From contig CM034548.1 in NCBI GenBank assembly GCA_020055645.1, positions 50,460,296-50,524,295 of the forward strand: a stretch of DNA of 64,000 nucleotides, given 5' to 3'. This document shows, piece by piece, positions 45,949 through 57,675 of this stretch (its first letter is position 1; each line of letters starts with the position of its first letter). The notes under the pieces were generated by a model. That model searched no databases. It worked only from the letters and a program-made list of their open reading frames with translations, and had not been told where the DNA came from. The position numbers and the translations under genes are program-made. This DNA comes from Tomocerus qinae. Its lineage: Eukaryota; Arthropoda; Collembola; Entomobryomorpha; Tomoceridae.

Positions 45949-46923
45949 TCCGTACGTCCGTCGTCACAATAACTTTCGAAAGCAATGACGGATGTTGACC
46001 AAACTTGGCAAAAACAATGCCTGTGGACCACTGACGATCCCTATTGAATTGGGGGTTAATCGGTTCATTAGTTGCTGAGATAAAGCGCGCTCACTTTGTC
46101 TTCATTTTGATAGTCAAAGTGAAAATTTGGCATTAAATGGACATTAAAAAGTTCAATGGCATTTCCTATAAATTGTTTGCGAGATAGTATAAAACATTTC
46201 AATCCGCTTCTTCCAAATTTGAGATTTTATAATAAAGCAAATTAAACCGGAAAATAACTATTATACGATGAAAAAAATCTATTTTGGATTTTCTGTTGAT
46301 TTTCATAGTCAACATCAATCTATTTTGATTTTCTGTTGATTTTCATAGTCAACATTAATCAATTTTTGATTTTCTGTTGATTTTTATAATCAACATTAAT
46401 CAATTTTGATTTTCTGTTGATTTTCATAATCAACATTAATCAATTTTGATTTTCTGTTGATTTTCATAATCAACATTAATCAATTTTGATTTTCTGTTGA
46501 TTTTCATAATCAACATTAATCAATTTTGATTTTCTGTTGATTTTCATAGTCAACATTAATCAATTTTGATTTTCTGTTGATTTTCATAGTCAACATTAAT
46601 CAATTTTGATTTTCTGTTGATTTTCATGATCAACATTAATCAATTTTGATTTTCTGTTGATTTTCATAGTCTACATTAATCAATTTTGATTTTCTGTTGA
46701 TTTTCATAGTCAACATCAATCTATTTTGATTTGCTGTTGATTTTGATAGTCAACATTAATCTATTTTGATTTTCTGTTAGTTTTTACATTGAATTATGAA
46801 TTAAATAATCTAGTTTGAATTACTGCTTACTTTATTAATCAAAATAAAATTTCTATTATTACAACCAAAATGTGCACACGGTCCCTTTTACTCGGGCGAG
46901 CTTCTGTTACGGCTTGCTGTGGG
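45949..46923 (+). mobile_element. Helentron-like non-autonomous element, copy 4, 5'-truncated
   Basis: It starts within the family sequence at cgtacgtccgtcg, so the AGCTCGCC end is missing. The core 46273-46770 holds about 12 near-identical 40-bp units (ATTAATCAATTTTGATTTTC plus TGTTGATTTTCATAGTCAAC). The 3' end ACTCGGGCGAGCTTCTGTTA, hairpin and T run are complete. Confidence 0.8.
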
Positions 46924-47070
46924 TTTTATGTTAAGGATTTCTACGCATTTATTACTAAATTAGGAGTGTTCTAACATCTTTTGATAAATTAGTGGTACTG
47001 TTCATTCCGAATAATTTATAGTTCCACATATAAAAGGTAGATGTTTCTAGGACTATTATTTGACCTACCC

Positions 47071-47153
47071 CCAATTTGTCAACATTAAAATGTCAACATA
47101 GCAAGAAAAATCGAAAATACCTTTTGTCAACACCATTTTATTTTTTGTCAACA
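47071..47153 (+). mobile_element. Diverged DNA-element terminus with TGTCAACA repeats
   Basis: GACCTACCCCCAATTTGTCA with four more TGTCAACA words has the same layout as the 70-bp terminus at 38590-38659 but is clearly diverged and carries extra bases. It directly precedes the inverted-repeat element at 47154-48744. Confidence 0.5.
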
Positions 47154-48744
47154 GCAATTGACGGGCTCAGTAGGATAAGGGTCTTAGATATTTGCAGAAA
47201 AAAATACCATAGTAACCATAATTTTGACAGTACCTGAAGCCCGCCCTATATGTGAAAATCATTACAACACTAAGCAATTGTGTTTAAAAGTTACCACTAC
47301 CTATTTTTGCGAGCGCTGTAGATAGCTATAGACATAATTCTTGTTTCTATCCAATTTAGTAAGTTTAAGGTTACTTAATGAAATATTTATGTCTGTAATT
47401 TGTGGTCCTTAATCAAAGCTCTCCACAGCTTATGATTTTGCAACTTATTTGTAGCTACCTGATTTTTTCGACCCTTTTAATCTCATGACATGAAAATGGG
47501 ATTGAATCTGCAATGCTGGGATGCGGTTGGATAGCAGAAAAAGACTACATTCATTTTAAAAAAATTTTAGATTCTATTATTTTTCTAGACTGGCAAATGT
47601 ATTAAGATATTATTCAGAAATGGGCTTGCAAAATATTTCGGTTGTATATGTGCAAAAATGTAAGAGATTAAAAATATCTAGATAAATCATCAAATTAAGT
47701 CTAGGAAACTGCAAATAGGAATACATTTTTGAATTTCAAAGAAGACCGATTCCTCAGATCATTTTAGACCGTCCAGAATTAAACTTTTAAAGGTTTGGGA
47801 CAGTTTGGCTGGAAGAACATCATTTTTGAAAAATGTTTTGGTTTAGTTTTCAACCGATTGTTGGATGGTAATGTTTGATAGTTGTTTACACAGCTTTAAT
47901 ATCATCTAATTCCAGGAAATATTGAAAGCTATAACAGTGGGAGGAAAATTACCTCAAAATATCATGTGGTCACCAGCTGCGTATCAGTAAAAGATTTTTC
48001 CAAATTTTTTTTCGATTTCATATAATCCTTTTTCAATGCAACTCTCTTAGAAATCCTCTAAATGAAGATAAATTATTATGTTTTATAATTCACCACTGAC
48101 TCCAGTCTTCTAATACTTAATCAATTAAGAGCAAGTTGATAATATACACAGATAATTTTGGGCTTGGAAAATAGTTTTGTAGGCGGAATTTATAAAGAAT
48201 ATTTGGTTTGGAAGTTATAAAATGGACTACTTTAAGTGTTTTTTTGCTATACTAGCCCATCACTTACAGTAACCTCTTTTACAAGGTGAAGGCATAGAGA
48301 GATATTTCCCGATTTTGCACCCAATTCGAATTCTACCCTACCTATACTGCTACAGAGAAGTAAGCGTCCAAGCCGAAAGTAACCATGGTAATTTGGTTTG
48401 GGTGCCTACTCCTCTGTGGAAGTAAGTATAATACAAATTAGGGAAATCCCCTCTACGTCTCCACCTTGTAATCGAGTTGATATTAAATAAATGCGTTACT
48501 ATAGAGTGGCAAATTCGAGGCATCTTTCTCTTTTAACAATCAATATTCCGGAGTTATCCTGTTGTCTAACAGACTTTGTAATTCCATAAGCTCATCCTTC
48601 CGACAGGCTAAAAATTTATTATTTGTTTACTAATATCTAAGACTATTAATCATATATTATTGAATAACAATTTCCGAGGTTGGAAGAGTCTTAACCATTA
48701 TTTTAATATCTAAGACCCTTATCCTACTCAACCCGTCAATTATC
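47154..48744. mobile_element. Non-autonomous TIR element
   Basis: Ends are inverted: AATTGACGGGCTCAGTAGGA TAAGGGTCTTAGATATT on the left and its near-exact complement on the right. The sequence TTTTTTGTCAACA lies directly at both flanks (47141-47153 and 48745-48757), either as a 13-bp duplication or because both flanks are the GTCAACA repeat. The interior (1.5 kb) has no open frame of note. A nested inverted-repeat segment, 48281-48469, has arms ACAAGGTGxAGxC and GGGAAAT. Confidence 0.6.
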
Positions 48745-49104
48745 TTTTTTGTCAACACAACTGTTATTGATGCTATACCTAAAATATTAATTCTGACTTA
48801 GCAGTAAAAATAAATAATGGCTACTATAGTACTAGTACTAGATTAAATCAAACCAATAAATAAGCCAAATAATCAGTAAGAAAAGTATCCCGAATATTCT
48901 AAGATTTTATAGTTTGTTAGCAATGATATAAATCCACTCAGATAGTCATTTTGGTTAACTTTCGAATATTTTTTTAAGTTTTACAATAGCCTGAGGATCT
49001 TTTTGTTAAGAAAGGTTTGCTTCACAATTATCCGTTCGTGGACGAATAATACTAATCTTGTTTTGTATACACTTATTACACACACCAAACAACTTACATG
49101 TGCA

Positions 49105-49174
49105 TGTGTTGACAAAAAGTGATTTCTAAAAATAATTTGTTGACAAAATGGTGTTGACAAAAAGGGGTAGGCCC
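49105..49174 (-). mobile_element. DNA-element terminus, exact inverted copy of 38590-38659
   Basis: By reading, all 70 bases are the complement of the copy at 38590. Its outer edge is the target of the MITE that follows, so the original flank resumes at 49343 (gactattt). Confidence 0.65.
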
Positions 49175-49334
49175 CAAGGCCGCAGCAAAGGGGTGGGCAC
49201 GTGCCCCCCCCCCTCGAAATCGAAAAAAATAAATAAATTTTTGTCTTAAATCGAAAAAATTTCCGCGCTACGCGCGTAAATTACCATATTTTTTCTCGGT
49301 GCCCCTCCCGAAACGTTTTCTTGTTGCGGCCCTG
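49175..49334 (+). mobile_element. hAT-like MITE (CAAGGCCGCAGC family)
   Basis: 160 bp, starting CAAGGCCGCAGC and ending GTTGCGGCCCTG (imperfect inverted repeats of 12 bp). Perfect 8-bp duplication GTAGGCCC at 49167-49174 and 49335-49342. CAGG-type ends plus 8-bp duplication fit hAT. Confidence 0.85.
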
Positions 49335-49632
49335 GTAGGCCCGACTATTTGTTTATATCTGAAGTAAAAATATCGGAAATGGGAGCAAATATATAAAACA
49401 AGGTTTCAATGTGGCCAACTTGTGAAATGGCACACACGACTGCCGACTGTCTAATATCCATGAATGGACAGTAGTCGATCATGCATTACTAAAATATTAG
49501 GAGTATTTACTCTTGTACTATAATGTATTAGAGGTATTCACCAATCAGATATCATCTTTACTCTACATAAACGTAAAATGGGACATGCGAATGAAATTCT
49601 TTCACTATTCTTGTATAAATGTTTGTATATAT

Positions 49633-50112
49633 GTCCGTAATTTTTGTAATTAATGAGTAAGGGTAATATTTTGTAATTCATGAGTAAGGGTAATATTTTG
49701 TAATTAATGAGTAAGGGTAATATTTTGTAATTAATGAGTAAGGGTTATATTTTGTAATTAATGAGTCAGGGTAATATTTTGTAATTAATGAGTAAGGGTA
49801 ATATTTTGTAATTAATGAGTAATGGCAATATTTTGTAATTAATGAGTCAGGGTAATATTTTGTAATTAATGAGTAAGGGTAATATTTTGTAATTAATACG
49901 TAAGGGTAATATTTTGTAATTAATGAGTAAGGGTAATATTTTGTAATTAATAAGTAAGGGTTATATTTTGTAATTAATGAGTAAGGGTTATATTTTGTAA
50001 TTAATAAGTAAGGGTTATATTTTGTAATTAATAAGTAAGGGTAATATTTTTTAATTAATGAGTAAGGGCAATATTTTGTAATTAATGAGTAAGGGTAATA
50101 TTTTGTAATTAA
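49633..50112. repeat. 27-bp minisatellite
   Basis: About 18 copies of GTAATTAATGAGTAAGGGTA plus atatttt. The unit is nine codons long, so the minus strand stays open for 148 codons of repeating ITKYYPYSL. There is no evidence that this is a protein. Confidence 0.95.
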
Positions 50113-50314
50113 ATGCTTTGGCACTTAAGTTTTTGGCACTTTTGAAATTGACACTTATGGACATTGAGAGTGCCAATTGGCACTTTTATTTTGGCACTTA
50201 TATCCTGACACCAAAATGATGATAAGAATTAAGGTTTTCTGGAAATTTACTTGGACCGCTGTGTGCAATATAACTAAAGAGTTGTCAAATGAATGTAGAG
50301 GTTGGGTGTGTTAC

Positions 50315-50617
50315 CGTCATGTTTTTCGTAGAGGAGTGCGACGCGTGTCCAGTTGAGAAAGATGACGGCATCGCGCACGGCCATGGAGAGGATGGACTTG
50401 GAAGGAGCGAGTTTCAGGGGGAAGCCGTTGAATCCCGCGCTACTCTGCGCCGCTGAGGAGGCTCTGGTCAGGAGGACTTGGTGGTCGTAGAACGAGGTCG
50501 TTGGCAGGATCAGAGGCAGGTCCAGCGAGAACGACAGCGACTTCAGATGAGTCTCCAACGACAGATCCGTCCCACTTGCAAACAGCGCAGAGATACCCCC
50601 GCTAATTAATTGGCACC
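50315..50617 (-). CDS. Kainate-type glutamate receptor exon (ATD, first seen)
   Basis: 303-bp exon, acceptor tgtttgtgcag and donor gacg|gtaaca, phase 1 at both ends, so it is a symmetric exon. It encodes CQLISGGISALFASGTDLSL through LPLILPTTSF to FPLKLAPSKSILSMAVRDAV and ends FLNWTRVALLYEKHD(G). C-x-L-x-x-GIxALF followed by FLNWTxVAxxYE is the upper lobe of the amino-terminal domain of kainate receptors, which act at excitatory synapses as cation channels. Upstream exons (signal peptide and first strand) were not found in 50618-64000, so the gene continues beyond the window or across the LINEs. Confidence 0.9.
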
Positions 50618-50939
50618 CTGCACAAACACCAAATCAATACCTACTATTATCAAATCCAACAATTTTAATTTTGCCGCCATATTTCTTCTTATTTAGGTTA
50701 GGTTAGGTTACACACTTACACTACCTACACCACACTTACACTGTTAGTGGGAAATGTGGAAAATGGTCCCAAAAATTTACATTTTTTGTGCAAAATTTTC
50801 TGTTTTCCACATTTCTCATTTCTAACTCTATAGATGTTGATAGACCGTCCAGTAGTAGCCTGTAAAGTCGACCCGCCGTAAATTGATTTTCTTTATTGCA
50901 ATGCAACATACCGTAAAACAACCAAAGAGCAAGACCGTA

Positions 50940-51154
50940 TTGAGGGGGGCATTGGGGGCAAATGCCCACCCCCCGAAATCTAAGAAAAAGGGAAATTGTT
51001 TCTCAAAATACCAAAATGGCGATTTTATGTTGTTTTAAAGATATTTTTGACTCATTTTAGACAAAACAAGCCAAAACTTTTTCGCGATTATGCCTAATAT
51101 ATTGTCCTATGATATCATTGCCCCCTCCGAAATCGACTTCTAAATACGGTACTG
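50940..51154 (+). mobile_element. hAT-like MITE
   Basis: 215 bp, CAAGACCGTATT...AAATACGGTACTG, imperfect 12-13-bp inverted ends, perfect 8-bp duplication CCAAAGAG (50932-50939, 51155-51162). Interior layout (G/C-rich block then CGAAATC and AAAAA) resembles the CAAGGCCGCAGC MITEs. Confidence 0.85.
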
Positions 51155-51162
51155 CCAAAGAG

Positions 51163-53559
51163 TGGCCGTTTTTTGATATTTAAGGAAATTAATTTTTGGC
51201 GATTTTTGAATTTTATGGTATTTATAGCATGCCGTGTACATCATTTTTGTACTCATGCCGCATTTACGACAGCTTCGATACTCTGGTGAATGGGAAATAG
51301 TTGGAAATTTGGAAATCAGTAGAAACATGTATATGCACCAAAAAATTTGAATTTTTATCAGTTATTTCTATTTCCTACATTTTTTGGCTTCATTTTTTGG
51401 TTTTTAGGGGAAAATAACTGAAATAGCCGATGTCTATTTCCCAATAATTATCACTATTCTTCCCACTCCAGTCTGGACTATGAGATTTGATGCCAAAATT
51501 TTGAATGTTAACTGCATTTGTGTCCACAATTTTCCATACATCCTTCGATAGCCATAAAAGTGGAAAATTTAGCATTGAGTGGTATTTCCCAGTAGAGATC
51601 TTAGGTTAGGTTAGAGTGAGTGAATGAAATGAGTTGTTTATGGAATGATCGGAATTATCTGCAGTGCTGTGGCAGCGGAAGAATTCTCATCAACTCCCCA
51701 CACAGAAATTCCAACTGGCAATAACTATCTTGGCGTCTCTCGGAATGTCTGCATTCCTTGCCTGTTGATAATTCTCCTCTCTTTCAATACTTCTTCCCCT
51801 TTATGTTGTCATTTAATCCCCTAAAAAGGCGCAGTAGGAAAAATGGCAAAAATAGATTTATTAAAATGCCATACAAAATCAGCCGCTGTGATTAGAAACG
51901 GCTTACCGAGGAGCGATTCGTTTAAAATTTAGGTTTGCGATGGTACTCAACGTCGAACCACCTAAAAAATGGGGGAAAATGGTATAATTGATAGAAATAT
52001 TTAAATTTCGTAAGATTTATGCATTTTAAAGGCGGTGGAATTGTAAACAGCTGATAATTGTTATTATAAGTATTCCATGTCCCTTTACTAATGGAAGGTG
52101 AGTAATTAAAGACAATATGCCCAGACACTAAGAATAAGAACATTCCAATATTCAGTTCAGGATGGCATGCCCGCCCACTTTCCAATTGCTTATTGCTTCG
52201 GTCCTGTCTATTCCCAGTTTCAAAATGTTTTGGTCCCACCCCGTAAATTAGCATTCTCTAAACTTTGCCCCACCTCCTAAATTCCCTCAAAGACGCAGCA
52301 GTACAGTAAAGGAGCGAGGGAAGTTTGAGGAGTTTTGAAAAACTGGTGATGCCTGGTCGAGAGAGTGAGTTGGGAGACTGAAAGCGGACTTTCTCCTTTC
52401 TCCACTTGACGTCTCACTCAGGGCCACTCAAGACGGTGAATGGACTGGAGTGGACTCCAGAGAGCTCTCCAGGCCACTCCAGCATGCCACCTCAACAACA
52501 CCTCAATCTCATTTATTTCACTTTGAAACCATTTATTCCTAAAATGGGAAATGTATGGAACAAATTCAAACGTTCAAATAACCCCCGTGTCCTCCCCCTA
52601 GATATCGAAAAATAATAAAATATTTTCTGGCTGTCCGGGTTAATTATTCAATATGAAGGTGACATTTACTAATTTGAGAATCCTTCTTGGAGGGCCGTGG
52701 AATATTTGTAATAGCAATGGTCAGCTGATCAGCCATTTAGGATGTTAACGCCTGTTTTATTACGTACGAAAATGAAAATATTTTTACCAATTTTATCAAC
52801 TTTACCATTCCCCAGTAATTGTTGTAATGCTGTAAAGCCCCAAGTAGTAAATTTGGTAGAGTGGATGAAGGTGAAGATGAAAGTTATCTTTTTTTATGGA
52901 TCGATGAAAGCGTGTCTTTGTGAGACTGACTCATCTGCTTTCACCGTGCGGGAAGAGAAAGTATTCTGTCCGTGTCTGTTGAATTTATGAATTGTAATGA
53001 ATGAAATCGGTGTGTCTCCTCCCCTGTCTCTCTATCTCATCTCCTGATAACTCGAATAGCGTCGGGATTACGTTTTAATAAACCGTTAGAAAATATTACA
53101 GCCGATATCTCTTCTATATAGGATTACTGTCTGTCTGTCTGGAAACCCCTATGCACGATTAATTTCCAAAGGTTTGACCTACAGACACCCTTCAAATTTT
53201 CAAGGGAGCAAAAGAACACGAAATGTGAAATCCACTGCATGAAATCTAGTATGTAATTTAATAATTTATAGTTTATTTTCAATCATATTTCATGTAAATT
53301 TAAGTTTACTTAAAATATGTTCTGATACGTTTGTTAAGCATAATTTTACCTTTAGTTTGATACCTCATTTGCTGTTTTAGGTCAAGGTTCAAAGATTCTA
53401 GAATCCCAGGATCCTTGCCTAATTACAGCCTATATAATACATGTATTAATAGTTTCATTGAGCCATGTATTATAGTAGTCACTGGTTCTAGTGTCTGGAA
53501 CCAGTGACTGTCTGTATCTATATGGACAATGGTTTTTTCTTATAGGCTATACTAAAATA
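51163..53559. other. No gene seen; minor structures
   Basis: Intron or intergenic sequence. Short TTAGG runs (three units near 50694-50710 just upstream and near 51601) are telomere-like but too short to matter. GTCACTGGTTC at about 53478 pairs with GAACCAGTGAC at about 53497. I found no receptor 5' exon here. Confidence 0.4.
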
Positions 53560-53835
53560 TTATTTATCTTTTATTTATCTCGGAGATTTTAATATCGACT
53601 TATTTAAGAAACAATATAATACAGCTTTTATTGCTCGTATGGTTAAGTTAGGCTTCGCACAATAAGTTAATGATCCAACGTTTACTAGAATTGTAAATCG
53701 TAAAAAAGAAAAAAACTAAATTTGTTATTAATTCGCTTCTCGATCATATTTATTGTAATACACAGGATTTTGTTAAACAAACTGGTGTAATCGTGTCTGA
53801 TATTTCTGATCACAATATTATATTCTGCGTTAGGT
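53560..53835 (+). pseudogene. LINE endonuclease fragment
   Basis: Decayed APE-type endonuclease of a Jockey/CR1-like LINE: YLGDFNIDLF (catalytic D and N), then DPTFTRIVNR, then LLDHIYCNTQDF and VSDISDHNIIF (the S-D-H box), across at least one stop and one frame change. Together with 54320-54505 it is one LINE relic split by a SINE-like insertion. Confidence 0.8.
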
Positions 53836-53881
53836 AAAACCTAAGGTGTCCTTTGCTAAGAAAACTATTACCACACGGAAT

Positions 53882-54306
53882 AACCCAGCCACACTGGCTT
53901 GGTGGAGTACTCAGTCGTCTGACTAATCAATGTGTGCTTCCACTGCCAGTACGATTCTTTGGCTGGGTGAAATGGCCGAGGGCTGTTTAAAGGCGAGTGT
54001 TTGAGTTGTTAATGTGGAATTAAGACAAAGGTTAAGCACGAACCCGCAATTACAAGGGCCGTCCTGTTGATACCTCGTATATGTGTAGTGTACGTAGAGT
54101 AGCCTGGATAACCTGTCTTTGTTGGGCTAGTAGACTTCCGATAACAGGCCCACAACAGTGACTCGTAAATGACAGCCTTAGGCTTCTCGGGTATTAATTA
54201 ACAACAATACCAGTGTTGAGGGAGTTGGCAATAGGCCCGGAATGCGGCCTGCGCCCAGTACTATCACTTTGTAGTGAGGCAGTACACCCTATATAACATA
54301 CATACA
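53882..54306 (+). mobile_element. SINE-like insertion
   Basis: 425 bp starting AACCCAGCCACACTGGCTTG and ending in a simple tail, ACATACATACATAC. A 13-bp duplication TACCACACGGAAT lies at 53869-53881 and 54307-54319. No coding capacity. Length, 3' simple tail and long duplication fit a LINE-mobilised SINE. TGGCTTGGTGGA near the start is only weakly like a pol III A box, so the promoter is unproven. Confidence 0.75.
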
Positions 54307-54319
54307 TACCACACGGAAT

Positions 54320-54505
54320 TATAAATAATACAAAGCTACAAAATGTTTTAGAAAGCATACCCTAGTCGGTACTTGATGCTTGTGACAATGTTGACTCCAT
54401 GCTAGATATGTTTAATTCGTTATGTCTTGATATTGTAAATGAAGATGCATCTATCATAACTCGTAGAGTAAAAGCTAAACCTGCCCCGTGGATTTACTAG
54501 AAACA
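54320..54505 (+). pseudogene. LINE linker fragment
   Basis: Continues the relic at 53560: readable pieces LDMFNSLCLDIVNEDASIIT and KAKPAPW match the endonuclease-RT linker of Jockey/CR1 LINEs (the K-x-K-x-x-PW motif). Interrupted at 54506 by the full-length LINE with its 14-bp duplication. Confidence 0.65.
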
Positions 54506-54760
54506 TAGTTAAACTTATAGAGGAGAGCGGGAGATTTGGTTGCGGAAGGGTGTTTTAGATTTTTTCTCTTACTTTTTACTTTTTAAACCAAAATTTTCTG
54601 GTTACCCGCACTGGTACAACCCACCTCTCCTTAACCTGAAGTAACTATAACATTCCTTATATTCATCCTTTCCGAATTGTGTACTTTTTGTCCATTTTAC
54701 TTAAATTAACAGCAAGTTAAAATTGGTTCCTATCTTACACACACTACAACTCAGGAACAG

Positions 54761-55670
54761 ATGGAAGGTGCAAACCCAAGTCCCATGGACATGCAACATT
54801 CATCCGACATTCAAAAAACGCCACCCAATAAAAGATATTTTAGTATATTTCAAAAATACAATAACGTAAACAATCCAATGGCCAAACACGCAAAACGAGG
54901 TAGAGTTGGTGAAGTCTATGAAGCACTGGACTCAATTCACAATGAAGCAAAAGAAAAGTTCGAAGCTCCCAAATTTGCAGGCAAAGATGATGATACTATC
55001 AAGTTACGTGGTTTTAAAAATGGTCTGGAGGCTATTATGAACCCTTTGAATTCAATCAAAAGCGACTTGGGCGTATTCGTAGCTGTAATTCAAGATCTAG
55101 AGGAGAGAACGAGAACACTGGAGAGCACAGTAGAAATCTTACAAGAACAGCTGATCTCCCAGGATGACGAAATAAAATACCTATGTAAGCAAGTTGACTT
55201 TATACAAGCCGATACAAAACGCAAAAATTTGATCATTAGTGGTCTCAATTATAATAAAGCTAACTTTAAGCCATTGAAAAATTCTTCCAAAAGGTGCTCT
55301 GTGTCACAGTGAAAACCGAGACTGTTGTGAACCTCAAACCCCACAAATCTGGTTCACCGAGACTATCGTCAAACTGACTCAAGCCACAGACAAAAAGATT
55401 ATTTTCAGCAATGCCAAAAGATTAAAAGAATTTAACCGCCTACGTGACCCTTCCAAAAGAGTATTTATCTCTCCACATCTGACAAAAGAAGAAGAAAGAC
55501 GGCGAAAACTCCTTTTGACGGAAATGAAAAAAGCCAAACCCGAAGGAAGAAGGGCAAATATGGCCGGTCAACTTCTATTTATTGACGACAAACTCTATAA
55601 AATCGGAAACGACGATAAAATTGAACCTGATTACCGTGTAAAGACTGTGGAACAAATCGCCATGGATTGA
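54761..55670 (+). pseudogene. LINE ORF1 (coiled-coil nucleic-acid-binding protein)
   Basis: It starts MEGANPSPMDMQHSS. A basic N-terminus, then a helical coiled-coil region (LEERTRTLESTVEILQEQL, about residues 110-150), then RKNLIISGLN, the usual start of the RNA-binding part of LINE ORF1 proteins. The frame is broken near 55265-55345. The rest is readable in another frame (RVFISPHLTKEEERRRKLLL, then AGQLLFIDDKLYKI) to TGA at 55668-55670. The stop is in the same frame as ORF2. Confidence 0.75.
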
Positions 55671-57675
55671 TGTTACGACGAGTCTACTCTTTATCCTGTT
55701 CCTTTACCTGATCTTACACCTATCGCTCAATTCTCCTTATACAGTAACCAACTTAGTTTAGAAAAATCAAAAAATATTAAAATTACTTATTGGAATTGCA
55801 ATGGTATCACCAAATTTTTTAATTTAGACGCCGATGAAAAAACTCGCATGTCCAAATATTTTTTATTTGCCTAGCCGAAACTTGGATCTCGACCGCAATG
55901 AATCTCTCGCTCCGTCCGCCATTTGAAAACTTTACTGCTGTGAATAATGTAGCAATAAAGGATAAACAGATGGGTCGGGCAAGCGGTGAACTGGCAGTCT
56001 TAGTTAATGTAAGTAGCTTTGACATATTGGAAACAATTGAAATTACTAATTTATGGTTAATAATATCGGTTAAAGAAAAAAATACTAGTAATTTATTTAT
56101 AGTGATAGTTGTATATCTAAATTGTAAGCAAGAAATATCAATTTCAATGAACTTATTATCTGAAAGTATAGTCCAATTGCAATGTAAATTCCCAGACGCA
56201 AAAATATTGTTAGAAGGTGATTTTAACTCCAGAATTGGAAACTTAGGATACTGTGAAAACAATTTCTGTAGCGACATGAACATAGAGGAAGTGCGACATT
56301 CACAAGATACAAAAGTGAACTCCAGAGGAAAACTTCTTATTGACTTTCTCAACGACCTCGAATTTATAGTACTAAATGGCCACTGTACATCAGACCCTCC
56401 TGGCTCGTTTACATATCTTTCTCATGCGGGAAAAAGTGTTAACGATTTAGTATGCGTCAACTACAATCTTATACCCGACCTGGTTGATTTTGAAGTTATT
56501 GAGGACCTGGGATTATCGGATCACAACATATGTGAAGTAAGTCTCCAGTCCCACAATAAGGTTAATAATGATCAGATCTGTAATCCAATCTTCATCAGGA
56601 AATTAATTTGGCAAGAATAAAAGTGTAATGATTACAAACAGCAGCTCATTGAGTGGTGTGATATGAACGAATTAGATGAGGAAACTAGTGATATAGATAA
56701 TTTGTACGGATACATTTTGAATGGCATTAACTTTGCGGCTATGAAATGTGACATGACTAAAACTGTCCCTTTATTAAGACAATCATTATCAAAAAATCAA
56801 ATCTGGTTTGATCGTGAATGCTTAATAAAGAAAAAAGAGTACATTGCAGCCAGAAGAAAATGTAGAAAGTCGCACCCTGATTTGTTACAGAAGGCAAATA
56901 AAATAAAATTGGAATTGAAATGTTTGCTCAAACAGAAGAAAGATGCACACTTTAATATAACCAAAAGTAAATTATCGAATCTAAAAAAACAATAGCGATT
57001 TTTGGAAGTGTGCAGAAAAATTCAGGCCTATGAACCATCAGAGTAATATCATAAATAAATCAGGTTGGAGTAAGTTCTATGAGTAAGGAATGCCTTCTTC
57101 TGAAAATAATATATATAAACCTAAAGAGTGTAAAGTGAAAGAGCTGGATGACACAATTACTAATGTTGAACTCGCCCTGTCAGCACGAAGACTAAAAATG
57201 GCAAAAGCCCTGGAGTTGATGGAATTAAAAATGAATTCCTTAAAACTTTAACACCCAAATTGGAGTCAACTGCTCTTTTCAACAAAATTATGTGAAAGGA
57301 AACGGTACCTAAGAAATGGAGTGAAATTGAAGTAGCTTTACTCCACAAAAAGGGAGACCCAAATAATCCATGGAATTATAGGGGAATCTCTCTACTAAAC
57401 ACTTTACTTAAATGGTTTTTCTTTATTTTATTAGCGAGGATAACACTTTGGTCAAATGAGAATAAAATAATCCCTGAAGCTCAAGCGGGATTTAGGCAGA
57501 GGAGAGGATGCGATGACCATATCTTTGCCTTGAACGGTATCATTCAATATAACCTGAGATATTAAAATATAAATGTGTATGCAGCGTTTGTTGATTTCGA
57601 GCGCTGCTTCGATAAGTAAAATTTAATTTGCTTTGGAAAACTCTTGAGACATTAAAAGTAAGCTCCAAAAATTGT
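55671..57675 (+). pseudogene. LINE ORF2, endonuclease to mid-RT, decayed
   Basis: It follows the ORF1 stop in frame, with no ATG before the endonuclease. Endonuclease signs: ITYWNCNGI, LAETWIS, LLEGDFNSRIGNLGY (catalytic D and N), SVNDLVCVNYN, and LGLSDHNICEV (S-D-H intact). A stop at 55874 and further breaks near 56618 and 56993 follow. RT signs from about 57190: AKALELMELKMN, then AQAGFRQRRGCDDHIFALNG and VYAAFVDFERCFD. The sequence then runs into inserted DNA near 57680. Confidence 0.8.

Noticed and set aside
38590..49174. A single 10.5-kb transposon bounded by 70-bp terminal inverted repeats
   Set aside because: The interval contains two in-phase exons of the glutamate receptor and several unrelated elements, no transposase, and no matching flank duplication. 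Two separate insertions of one family are more likely.
49678..50124. 148-residue protein of repeating ITKYYPYSL
   Set aside because: The frame exists only because the minisatellite unit is 27 bp; there is no start context, splice site or unique sequence.
50694..51616. TTAGG telomeric repeats
   Set aside because: Only two or three units at each place; too short for a telomere or interstitial telomeric array.
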